Part shown: positions 10,312 through 20,784 of the stretch, in pieces
Numbering within the stretch: position 1 is the first letter of the stretch
Layout: each line of letters starts with the position of its first letter
Origin: Haemophilus massiliensis
GTDB taxonomy: Bacteria > Pseudomonadota > Gammaproteobacteria > Enterobacterales > Pasteurellaceae
NCBI GenBank assembly: GCA_000752995.2
Contig: LM994635.1
Coordinates: 58,088-109,669, forward strand
DNA: 51,582 nucleotides
Reading direction: 5' to 3'
Translations under genes and position numbers: made by a program
Notes under the pieces: model-generated
What the model was told of the DNA's origin: nothing
Seen by the model: only the letters and a program-made list of their open reading frames with translations
The model's database searches: none

Positions 10312-10371
10312 AGTGTTTCCTTATTAAATAATAAAAGAGCGACCAGCAATAGTGACGGGAGTGCGAAAGAA

Positions 10372-10396
10372 AACCGCCAGCAGTATAAGGGCGGTT
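10372..10396 (-). terminator. Intrinsic terminator of the TPP riboswitch expression platform
   Basis: On the minus strand a 7-bp stem AACCGCC/GGCGGTT (10390-10396 with 10372-10378) has an 11-base loop and is followed by TTCTTT. It lies between the aptamer and the ribosome site, so TPP probably causes premature termination. Confidence 0.78.
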
Positions 10397-10402
10397 GTTT
10401 CC

Positions 10403-10480
10403 GGTTAGTTTCCTACGTCAGTATTAACTGTATCAGGTTCACGGGTATGATCTCAGCTATTGCTAGCACCCCGACTAACG
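10403..10480 (-). promoter_or_regulatory. TPP riboswitch (THI element)
   Basis: Read on the minus strand, all conserved blocks of the thiamine pyrophosphate aptamer appear in order: GGGGTGCT, GCTGAGAT, ACCCGTGAACCTGAT, a CAG...CTG stem (P4) and ACGTAGGAAA. The closing P1 helix is GTTAGT (10474-10479) with ACTAAC (10404-10409). It controls the binding-protein gene starting at 10311. A terminator follows, so the switch probably works by transcription termination. Confidence 0.93.
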
Positions 10481-10492
10481 GTTGTCGTGAAT

Positions 10493-10539
10493 CCGTTGAT
10501 AATCCGGTTGCGCCGGGTCGGCGGTAAAATTATCAACGG
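10493..10539 (-). other. 5'-leader stem-loop upstream of the TPP aptamer
   Basis: An 11-bp inverted repeat, CCGTTGATAAT (10493-10503) and its complement (10529-10539), encloses a smaller CGCCG...CGGCG hairpin. It sits at or just after the predicted transcription start of the riboswitch leader. It may stabilise the 5' end or tune folding; the function is unknown. Confidence 0.6.
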
Positions 10540-10545
10540 TGTTTT

Positions 10546-10573
10546 AGTATAATGGGCTTTTGTGAATTGTCAA
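10546..10573 (-). promoter_or_regulatory. Sigma-70-type promoter for the riboswitch leader
   Basis: Minus-strand TTGACA (10568-10573) and TATACT (10546-10551) are spaced by 16 bp. The expected start, near 10540, lies just upstream of the leader hairpin and the aptamer. An 8-bp inverted repeat TGGGCTTT/AAAGCCCA (10553-10560 with 10572-10579) overlaps it. Confidence 0.75.
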
Positions 10574-10648
10574 AGCCCAATCTGTTTTGGCTAAACCAGC
10601 GTATTCGTCGGTATCACTATATTGCCGGACTGTTGCTGATAATTCGCT

Positions 10649-11674
10649 TTAGTTCAGTTTGACTTCACGTGTCCAGCGTTCGATCAAACGTTTGGCTTCG
10701 GCATCTGAGCCGAAACGGTCGAAATCAAAAGGAATCAGATTTAACGCTGCAGGATCGGCTGTACCCGGTGATAATTTGGCGTAAACGTTGGTCGGATACT
10801 GATAAGTTTTTTCATCCTGTAACGCCAGTTCCTGCGCTTCGGCGCTTAATGCCCAGTCCATAAATAATTTGGCGTTATCCAGATTGCGTGCGTTGTGCAG
10901 AATACTGATGCCGCCCAGTGAATACGGCGTGCCCTCACAAGGTGTTTGCATCGCCACCGGTGCGCCCTTGGCTTTTTCTAACGCGTAACCGCTTAAAAAA
11001 CCGATGCTTACCGCCACTTCGCCGCGCGAAAGTAGCGTGCGTTCAACGCCACTTTTGGTATATTGTGAGACGTTTTGATTCAGCGCTTTCAGATATTCGA
11101 ATGCTTTTTCTTCACCCCACAATTGTACCGCTGCGGTTAAAAAGGTATAGCCGGTGCCGGAGCTTCTCGGGTCGGGCAGCTGCACCTGATTTTTCAGGCG
11201 CGGATCGAGCAAGTCTTGCATACATTTGGGATAATCCGATATGCCGAGTTGGTTGAGTTTGTCTCGATTCATGCCGAGGCCGAACACGATCATATAACCG
11301 ATGGAGGTGAATTCGCCTTTTTGGCGGAGTAATTCCTGAAATACCGGCAGAATTTCCGCCTGACGGGGCGAGCGGTAAGCATGCAGCAAGCCGAGTGCTC
11401 CCGCTTGGAAGTGCGGTTCGATTGTGCCGCCGTACCAGACATCCGCCTGCGGCAGAGATTGCTCGGATTTGATTTTCGCCAATGCGGCTCCCGTGCTGTG
11501 GCGTACGAACTGGGTGTCCACCTGATATTGTTGCCCGAATGCCTTTGCAATGCGTTCGCACACGTCGTATTGCATACTGCAATAGAGGGTTAATTTTCCC
11601 GCCGCGTTTGCCGTATGAAGAGAGATGAGACTGAAAAACATGACCAGCGCGGTCAGAATAGGTTTCCTTTCCAT
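10649..11674 (-). CDS. Periplasmic binding protein, paralogue of the riboswitch-controlled gene
   Basis: Secreted solute receptor of 341 residues. A signal peptide (MERKPILTALVMFFSLISLH onward) ends near ANAAG. The mature part aligns without gaps to the product of 9247-10311, with roughly two thirds or more identical residues by eye: LTLYCSMQYDVC, STGAALAKIK, ADVWYGGTIEPHFQA, GTGYTF and YSLGGISIL. An uptake signal lies at the homologous position in both genes (11409-11417 and 10007-10015). No riboswitch precedes this copy; acnB and its terminator lie directly upstream. Related proteins are often annotated AfuA/FbpA-like iron receptors, but the ligand is unknown. No transporter partner genes are adjacent. 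Confidence 0.88.
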   Translation of the reverse strand: MERKPILTALVMFFSLISLHTANAAGKLTLYCSMQYDVCERIAKAFGQQYQVDTQFVRHSTGAALAKIKSEQSLPQADVWYGGTIEPHFQAGALGLLHAYRSPRQAEILPVFQELLRQKGEFTSIGYMIVFGLGMNRDKLNQLGISDYPKCMQDLLDPRLKNQVQLPDPRSSGTGYTFLTAAVQLWGEEKAFEYLKALNQNVSQYTKSGVERTLLSRGEVAVSIGFLSGYALEKAKGAPVAMQTPCEGTPYSLGGISILHNARNLDNAKLFMDWALSAEAQELALQDEKTYQYPTNVYAKLSPGTADPAALNLIPFDFDRFGSDAEAKRLIERWTREVKLN

Positions 11675-11719
11675 GATGTTTATCCTTGAAATGTTATCGC
11701 ATGGTGTGGCGTACAGTAA

Positions 11720-11748
11720 AAAAGTGCGGTAAAAAATACCGCACTTTT
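11720..11748 (-). terminator. Inverted uptake-signal pair, terminator of acnB
   Basis: A 12-bp stem AAAAGTGCGGTA/TACCGCACTTTT (11720-11731 with 11737-11748) with a five-A loop. It lies 14 bases past the acnB stop codon on the minus strand. Confidence 0.88.
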
Positions 11749-11761
11749 ATACCGCTCGGCG

Positions 11762-14368
11762 TTATACCGTTGTCTGGAAAATGACTTCATCCGCCTTTTG
11801 TGTATAGCTGTTGATTTGATCAAAGTTCATATAACGATAAGTATCATCTTTGTCCTGCTGCAAATCCGCCGCATAAGACAGATATTCTTCTGGTGTCGGC
11901 AGTTTACCCAGTAGCGCCGAGACGGCGGCTAATTCCGCCGAAGCCAAATAGACGTTGGCGCCTTGTCCCAGACGGTTCGGGAAATTACGGGTCGAGGTGG
12001 AAACCACGGTGGCGTTATTGGCAACCCGCGCCTGATTGCCCATACACAGCGAACAGCCCGGAATTTCGATTCTTGCGCCGCTTTTACCGAAAATACTGTA
12101 ATAGCCTTCTTCTGTCAGCAGTGCCGCATCCATTTTGGTTGGCGGCGCCAGCCATAAGCGGGTCGGAATCATATCTTTGAATTTCGCCAGCAATTTACCC
12201 GCCGCACGGAAATGACCGATATTGGTCATGCAAGAACCGATAAACACTTCGTCAATTTTATCGCCTTGCACTTCGGACAATAAACGGGCATCGTCGGGAT
12301 CGTTCGGCGCGCATAAAATCGGTTCTTTGATTTCGTTTAAGTTGATGTCGATCACCGCGGCGTATTCGGCGTCTTTATCCGCTTCCAGCAGTTGCGGATC
12401 GGCAAGCCATTTTTCCATTCCCTTGATGCGGCGCTCAAGGGTTCTGCGATCACCATAACCTTCAGCGATCATCCATTTCAGCAGTACGATATTGGAATTG
12501 AGATACTCAATGATCGGTGCTTTATCTAATTTTATGGTACAGGCTGCCGCCGAACGTTCGGCCGAGGCATCGGACAACTCGAAAGCCTGTTCCGCTTTTA
12601 AATGTTCCAGCCCTTCGATTTCCAGAATCCGACCGGAGAAAATATTCTGTTTGCCTTTTTTCTCTACGGTGAGCAAGCCCTGTTTAATCGCATAATAAGG
12701 AATGGCATGTACCAGATCGCGCAGGGTAATACCCGGTTGCATCTCGCCTTTAAAGCGTACCAGCACCGATTCCGGCATATCTAACGGCATTACGCCGGTA
12801 GCTGCGGCAAAGGCGACCAGACCAGAACCTGCCGGAAATGAAATGCCGATTGGGAATCGGGTATGTGAATCACCGCCGGTTCCGACGGTATCCGGCAACA
12901 GCATGCGGTTCAGCCACGAATGGATAATACCGTCGCCCGGTCGCAGTGAAACGCCGCCGCGGTTCATGATGAAATCCGGCAGTGTGTGCTGGGTGACGAC
13001 ATCCACCGGTTTCGGATAAGCGGCAGTATGACAGAAAGACTGCATCACCAAATCGGCAGAGAAGCCCAGACAGGCGAGATCTTTTAATTCGTCGCGTGTC
13101 ATCGGGCCGGTGGTATCCTGTGAACCGACGGAAGTCATATGCGGTTCGCAATATTGACCGGGACGAATGCCTTCCACACCGCAGGCGCGCCCGACGATTT
13201 TCTGTGCCAGTGTAAAGCCTTTTTTACTGCTTTCTACCGCGTGCGGTTTCGCAAAGACATCGCTGTCCGGCAATTTTAGTGCCACGCGGGCTTTATGGGT
13301 TAATCCGCGCCCGATAATCAGCGGAATACGTCCGCCGGCGCGCACTTCATCCAGCAAAACATCAGTTTTCAGGCAGAATTCGGCTAATACCTCATCGCTG
13401 TCGTGGCGACAGATTTTGCCTTGATACGGATAAATATCGATAACATCGCCCATTTCCAGATTGCTGACATCCACTTCAATCGGCAGCGTGCCGGCATCTT
13501 CCAATGTGTTAAAGAAAATCGGCGCAATTTTCCCACCCAATACTACGCCGCCGGCGCGTTTATTCGGCACATGCGGGATATCGTCGCCCATAAACCACAA
13601 GACCGAGTTGGTGGCGGATTTACGCGATGAACCGGTACCCACCACATCGCCTACATAGGCTAAGGGATAACCTTTCTGTTTTAAGGCCTCCAACTGTTTG
13701 ATCGGGCCTATGTTGCTGTCATCATCGGGCTGAATACCGTCGCGCGCATTTTTCAGCATGGCAAGGGCATGCAGCGGAATATCCGGGCGCGACCAAGCGT
13801 CTTGCGCAGGTGAAAGATCGTCGGTATTCGTTTCACCGCTGACTTTGAATACGGTAACGGTGAGTTTTTCCGCTAATGGCGGACGCGACAGAAACCATTC
13901 GGCGTCCGCCCAAGATTGCAACACTTGGCGCGCATACGGGTTGCCTTGTTCGGCACGCTCGGCGACATCATGGAAATTATCAAACATCAGTAATGTAAAG
14001 GAGAGCGCCTTAACGGCGGTAGGGGCGAGTTTTTCATCATCAAGTGCGGTCAATAACGGCTCGATATTGTAACCACCTTGCATTGTGCCTAATAATTCCA
14101 CCGCACTTTGGGCGGAGATCAGCGGTGAGGCGGTTTCACCTCGGACAATTGCTGCTAAGAATGCCGCTTTCACATAGGCTGCTTCATCTACACCGGCAGG
14201 AATACGGTTTTCAAATAGGTCGATTAAGGTTTTTTCCGTTCCCGGCGGTGGCTCTTTGAGTAATTCCACCAGTTGTGCGGTTTGTTCTGCATCCAGCGGT
14301 TTGGCTACCACGCCCTGCGCGGCGCGTTCGTCCACGTGCCGTTGATAAGTTTGTAGAAAGTTTGACAT
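11762..14368 (-). CDS. acnB: Aconitate hydratase B
   Basis: Bifunctional aconitase B that isomerises citrate and isocitrate through cis-aconitate; it may also accept 2-methyl-cis-aconitate. The 868 residues match E. coli AcnB. The N-terminal HEAT-like region (about 1-160) precedes the swivel domain with [16 protein letters not shown], and the [4Fe-4S] domains follow. Cluster cysteines occur in [14 protein letters not shown] and [10 protein letters not shown]; active-site blocks include [11 protein letters not shown] and [18 protein letters not shown] precedes the ATG. Together with gltA and sucABCD it indicates an oxidative TCA branch that H. influenzae lacks. Two uptake signals lie in the 5' part (14042 and 14100). 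Confidence 0.97.
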   Translation of the reverse strand: MSNFLQTYQRHVDERAAQGVVAKPLDAEQTAQLVELLKEPPPGTEKTLIDLFENRIPAGVDEAAYVKAAFLAAIVRGETASPLISAQSAVELLGTMQGGYNIEPLLTALDDEKLAPTAVKALSFTLLMFDNFHDVAERAEQGNPYARQVLQSWADAEWFLSRPPLAEKLTVTVFKVSGETNTDDLSPAQDAWSRPDIPLHALAMLKNARDGIQPDDDSNIGPIKQLEALKQKGYPLAYVGDVVGTGSSRKSATNSVLWFMGDDIPHVPNKRAGGVVLGGKIAPIFFNTLEDAGTLPIEVDVSNLEMGDVIDIYPYQGKICRHDSDEVLAEFCLKTDVLLDEVRAGGRIPLIIGRGLTHKARVALKLPDSDVFAKPHAVESSKKGFTLAQKIVGRACGVEGIRPGQYCEPHMTSVGSQDTTGPMTRDELKDLACLGFSADLVMQSFCHTAAYPKPVDVVTQHTLPDFIMNRGGVSLRPGDGIIHSWLNRMLLPDTVGTGGDSHTRFPIGISFPAGSGLVAFAAATGVMPLDMPESVLVRFKGEMQPGITLRDLVHAIPYYAIKQGLLTVEKKGKQNIFSGRILEIEGLEHLKAEQAFELSDASAERSAAACTIKLDKAPIIEYLNSNIVLLKWMIAEGYGDRRTLERRIKGMEKWLADPQLLEADKDAEYAAVIDINLNEIKEPILCAPNDPDDARLLSEVQGDKIDEVFIGSCMTNIGHFRAAGKLLAKFKDMIPTRLWLAPPTKMDAALLTEEGYYSIFGKSGARIEIPGCSLCMGNQARVANNATVVSTSTRNFPNRLGQGANVYLASAELAAVSALLGKLPTPEEYLSYAADLQQDKDDTYRYMNFDQINSYTQKADEVIFQTTV

Positions 14369-14448
14369 AGCGTTTTCCTTGTTGTTGAGTTTGCATGGAT
14401 TGTTAGGAAGTCTTTCCCCGGAGAATGGGAGAGTGCCGGGTCAAGGGG

Positions 14449-14745
14449 TTAAAATACTTTCTTAAAGGGTTTGACAATAACCTCGTCATACACACCTGCA
14501 TCCACGTAAGGGTCTCGGTTTGCCCAATCCTGCGCCGCTTGCAGGCTGTCAAATTGCGCGATCACGGTAGAACCGGTAAAGCCTGCCTCGGCAGGATTTT
14601 CATCGTCGATCGCCGGATTAGGTCCGGCAGTCAGCAAACGGTTTTGCGCCTGCAAATCTTTTAGCCGAGCAAGATGCTGCTCGCGCACCGCTAGACGCTG
14701 TGTCAGCGTATTCGGCTTATCTTGTGCAAAAATAACATAGTACAT
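14449..14745 (-). CDS. yciI: YciI family protein
   Basis: Small 98-residue ferredoxin-like-fold protein of unknown physiological role. I start at 14745 because a strong AAGGAGG site lies just upstream; the longer open frame to 14859 runs into yciA and lacks a site. It begins [13 protein letters not shown] and keeps the family histidine-aspartate elements ([16 protein letters not shown]). It follows yciA closely, the same linkage as in H. influenzae and E. coli as recalled. The remaining gap to acnB (14369-14448) shows no clear element. Confidence 0.9.
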   Translation of the reverse strand: MYYVIFAQDKPNTLTQRLAVREQHLARLKDLQAQNRLLTAGPNPAIDDENPAEAGFTGSTVIAQFDSLQAAQDWANRDPYVDAGVYDEVIVKPFKKVF

Positions 14746-14755
14746 GCTGTCCTCC

Positions 14756-15223
14756 TTATTGTTGTGCTTGTTCGGCAATGTGTGCCAATACTTTTGCCAG
14801 TTCCGGGTTGTTTTCCCGCGGGATCGCGCGTGATTTACCCTGCGGATCGACGGCGACAAAGGTGAAAACCGCTTCGGTCACACAGTAACGTTCACCGATA
14901 GGTTCGCTGGCGACTTTTTTCGCCCATACCTCAATTTTAATTTGAATTGAAGAACGCCCTACATTGACGCATTCGCCGTAACAACAGACTACATCGCCTA
15001 CGGCAATCGGACGGATGAATGTCATACTGTCCACGGCAACGGTTACCACCCGCCCGTGTGCCAGCTCTTTGGCAAGAATCGCGCCGCCCATGTCCATTTG
15101 CGACATAATCCAGCCGCCGAAAATATCGCCGGCGGCATTGGTATCCGACGGCATTGCCAGTGTTCTGAGTAAAAGATTTCCTTTAGAATGACGCCCCGTG
15201 CGGGTTTCAATAAAATCCGACAT
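14756..15223 (-). CDS. yciA: Acyl-CoA thioesterase
   Basis: Hot-dog-fold hydrolase that cleaves a broad range of acyl-CoAs; the H. influenzae homologue is structurally known. The start at 15223 has AAGGAT upstream, giving 155 residues. The segment [16 protein letters not shown] holds the catalytic aspartate, with further core motifs [14 protein letters not shown] and GDVVCCYGE. It lies between yciI and yciB on the minus strand with gaps of about 10 bp, so the genes are probably co-transcribed. Confidence 0.94.
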   Translation of the reverse strand: MSDFIETRTGRHSKGNLLLRTLAMPSDTNAAGDIFGGWIMSQMDMGGAILAKELAHGRVVTVAVDSMTFIRPIAVGDVVCCYGECVNVGRSSIQIKIEVWAKKVASEPIGERYCVTEAVFTFVAVDPQGKSRAIPRENNPELAKVLAHIAEQAQQ

Positions 15224-15232
15224 AAACAATCC

Positions 15233-15772
15233 TTATTCTTTATCTGTTTTGGGAAGATAACGGTAAATATAAACTCCGCTTGCCAGCGTTGCAATAAAAG
15301 TCATACCCAGAATACCGAAGGTTTTGAAATCCACCCAAATATCGTCGGAAAAATAGTAGCTGATGACGATATTGACGAGCATACAAAGGATAAAAAATCC
15401 GACCCAGCCCAGATTCAAGTTTTCCCATGCACGCTGCGGCAGCTCAATTTCTTTGCCCAGTAATTGTTTGATCAACGGTTTTTTAAAGCCGTATTGGCTA
15501 ATCAACAATGCTAAGGCAAAGACGGCGTACACCACGGTGACTTTCCATTTCAAAAATTCCAGTTCGTTGAAATATGCGGTTAGCGTACCGAAAAAGACGA
15601 CTGCAATGCCCATAATCAGCTGTTGTTTTTCGATTTTGCCGTATTTGAATTTCAGCACAATAAGCTGAATCACCGTGGCGACAATCAACGTTATCGCCGC
15701 TTCACGGATGCCTACCAATTTGTAAACGGCGAAAAATAAAATCAGCGGAATAAATTCTAATAATTGTTTCAT
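15233..15772 (-). CDS. yciB: Inner-membrane septation protein A family
   Basis: YciB/IspZ-type integral membrane protein of 179 residues with about five hydrophobic segments. The N terminus [19 protein letters not shown] is characteristic. In E. coli it interacts with division and elongation proteins, and mutants have altered envelope and osmotic sensitivity. Its start codon overlaps the yciC stop by 4 bp (ATGA), indicating translational coupling. Confidence 0.92.
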   Translation of the reverse strand: MKQLLEFIPLILFFAVYKLVGIREAAITLIVATVIQLIVLKFKYGKIEKQQLIMGIAVVFFGTLTAYFNELEFLKWKVTVVYAVFALALLISQYGFKKPLIKQLLGKEIELPQRAWENLNLGWVGFFILCMLVNIVISYYFSDDIWVDFKTFGILGMTFIATLASGVYIYRYLPKTDKE

Positions 15773-16542
15773 GCCCGAACCTTTTGCATAAATAAAGTAT
15801 AGAAGCGATACGTAAAAATTAATGAAAATACATTGAGCGCCGAAATAATAAATGAAATCACAATATCAAACAGCATATTATCGCTTAATGCCGCAATATT
15901 TCTGACGACTAGCGGCAGGGCGAAATAAATCAGTAAACAGTAAATAAACAATACACCGGTGCGTTTGAAGCCGCTCAGCCAGATGGTTTTCAGGGTTTGT
16001 GCAAGACCGCTTTGGGTGATCAGATAATGCACGGTGGCAAGGTTCAGCCGGATAAAAATAAAGATACCCAGCGTAATGGCAAACACGGAAACTACTGATG
16101 GCGACTGTTTGCCGACCAGTGCAACCAGCGATTCTGCCAGCCCGATCACCATTGGAAAGACGATAATAAGATTAATGAAAAATACCCCGATAAAGCGCTT
16201 TGCCGTCATACTCAGTGTTTGGCTTAACGGCAGCCGGCGGCGTTCGCTTAACTGGTGAAAGGTCATAATTCCCCAACAGGAAATAAACAGATTGAGCAGC
16301 ACTTGCGCTATGCCGAGCAGAATAACGTCTTTACTAAGCATGAGATTACCGACAAGTGCAAGGTCCGCTGTGTCGGAAGCTGGTTCGTAAGCAATCATGT
16401 TTGCTGGCAGTAGATTTGATACCAGCAGATTAACAGCAAAAGCGACGACAAAGAAAAAGGCGCTGAATTGCAGCGTAATCTTTTGCTGATTACGCATAAA
16501 GTTCCAGCTGTCTTGAAAGATTTGCGTGAAATTAATTGGCAT
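15769..16542 (-). CDS. yciC: YciC family membrane protein (UPF0259)
   Basis: Integral membrane protein of 257 residues with about six hydrophobic helices. It starts [20 protein letters not shown], a typical opening for this family, and no catalytic motif is visible. It heads the yciC-yciB-yciA-yciI run and shares a 4-bp stop/start overlap with yciB. The ribosome site is weak (GGGATA close to the ATG). A 304-bp AT-rich divergent region separates it from ompW. Confidence 0.85.
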   Translation of the reverse strand: MPINFTQIFQDSWNFMRNQQKITLQFSAFFFVVAFAVNLLVSNLLPANMIAYEPASDTADLALVGNLMLSKDVILLGIAQVLLNLFISCWGIMTFHQLSERRRLPLSQTLSMTAKRFIGVFFINLIIVFPMVIGLAESLVALVGKQSPSVVSVFAITLGIFIFIRLNLATVHYLITQSGLAQTLKTIWLSGFKRTGVLFIYCLLIYFALPLVVRNIAALSDNMLFDIVISFIISALNVFSLIFTYRFYTLFMQKVRA

Positions 16543-16710
16543 TATCCCGATCCGAATTGTGAATAAAATGTAATATCGGCATTATACAACGTTTGTGCTT
16601 AATTGCATAAAAATCATAATTTTTGCGCTAAATCAAATAAATTATATCATCAGCTAACTAAAAAACTGCGCAAGATGCGGTTTAAACTAATTTAACGTTT
16701 TTTTCAAAAT

Positions 16711-16752
16711 TTGATCTTCGTCACGAAAAAGCTAATCATAAAGTGGTATATT
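16711..16752 (+). promoter_or_regulatory. Candidate FNR-regulated promoter of ompW
   Basis: A TATATT -10 element lies at 16747-16752 without a good -35. TTGAT-N4-GTCAC at 16711-16724 resembles an FNR site with a degenerate second half. Its centre would be near -41.5, the class II position. The remainder of the 304-bp gap is AT-rich and shows no other element I can support. Confidence 0.4.
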
Positions 16753-16846
16753 GCATCGCGTCATTAATAGACACAAATTCTTTATGGGTATATTGCCCTT
16801 TTCAGATAAATACATTCATTATTTTGAATATAAGAGGAATTCATAT

Positions 16847-17521
16847 ATGAAAAAAACTGCATTAGCATTGGGTATGGCGGCTGTGTTGGCGGCAGGTTCT
16901 GTCAGCGCACATGAAGCAGGAAGTTTTATTGGTCGTTTGGGTGGCGTATTCGTGTATGCCAATTCGGATTCGACCACGCAAAACCCGAACAAAAACGGCG
17001 CGCATGTTGACGTCAATTTAGCGGTGAAAAATAATCAGCAATTGGGTCTCACCCTAACTTATATGTTGACCGACAATGTCGGGGTGGAATTATTAGGCGC
17101 TACACCGTTCTCGCACAAAATTAACGCGCAGGCGGTGGTTAACGGCAGTGTCGCCGCTTATCTTCCGAATGCAGTGAAAGTCAAACAGTTGCCGCCGAGT
17201 TTGTATGTGCAGTATTATTTTCTGGATAAAGATGCCGGTTCGCGTCCGTATGTCGGCGCCGGTCTGAACTATACCCGTTTCTTCGGCGCCAAAGCATTGG
17301 ATGCTCGGGTAACGAATTTAGATGTTAAAAAACATTCTTTCGGGCCGGTCGTGAATGCCGGTATTGATATTAAACTGGCGGACAATTTATATTTTAATAC
17401 CGCGGTGTGGTACACACACATTAAAACAACGGCTAAATTTACCGCACTGAATTTGGATCACGAAGTAAAAATCAAACTGGATCCGTTAGTTTTCTTTGCC
17501 GGTCTGGCATATCGCTTTTAA
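16847..17521 (+). CDS. ompW: Outer-membrane protein OmpW
   Basis: Eight-stranded beta-barrel porin-like protein for small hydrophobic molecules. The start at 16847 has an AAGAGGAA site and opens a signal peptide MKKTALALGMAAVLAAGSVSA, cleaved before HEAG; upstream in-frame ATG codons lack a site. Of 224 residues, family motifs include GFFRG-like positions in SFIGRLGGVFV, YMLTDNVGVELLGATPFSH, PPSLYVQYYF, RPYVGAGLNYT and the C-terminal FFAGLAYRF ending in phenylalanine, as for most outer-membrane proteins. A clean terminator follows. Confidence 0.95.
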   Translation: MKKTALALGMAAVLAAGSVSAHEAGSFIGRLGGVFVYANSDSTTQNPNKNGAHVDVNLAVKNNQQLGLTLTYMLTDNVGVELLGATPFSHKINAQAVVNGSVAAYLPNAVKVKQLPPSLYVQYYFLDKDAGSRPYVGAGLNYTRFFGAKALDARVTNLDVKKHSFGPVVNAGIDIKLADNLYFNTAVWYTHIKTTAKFTALNLDHEVKIKLDPLVFFAGLAYRF

Positions 17522-17540
17522 TTTCAGCATGACATAGTGT

Positions 17541-17572
17541 AAAGGCTTATTCGTCGAATAAGCCTTTTGTTT
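17541..17572 (+). terminator. Terminator of ompW
   Basis: Perfect 11-bp stem AAAGGCTTATT (17541-17551) with AATAAGCCTTT (17557-17567), a 5-base loop and a T-rich tail. Confidence 0.9.
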
Positions 17573-17632
17573 GTGATGTCGTTCACAGTTTTCCTTTCCC
17601 GGCGGGATTTCAGCACTAAAATTACGTTATAG

Positions 17633-20725
<3,093 letters not shown>

Positions 20726-20745
20726 TTATTGTGCACATAACAATA

Positions 20746-20766
20746 AGGCGAGCTGTGCGCTCGCCT
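20746..20766. terminator. Stem-loop between convergent lacZ and letB
   Basis: AGGCGAGC (20746-20753) pairs with GCTCGCCT (20759-20766) around a 5-base loop. The minus-strand side is followed by TTATTGTTATG, so it suits letB best. Confidence 0.65.
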
Positions 20767-20784
20767 GGAACAATGAGGTTGAGT

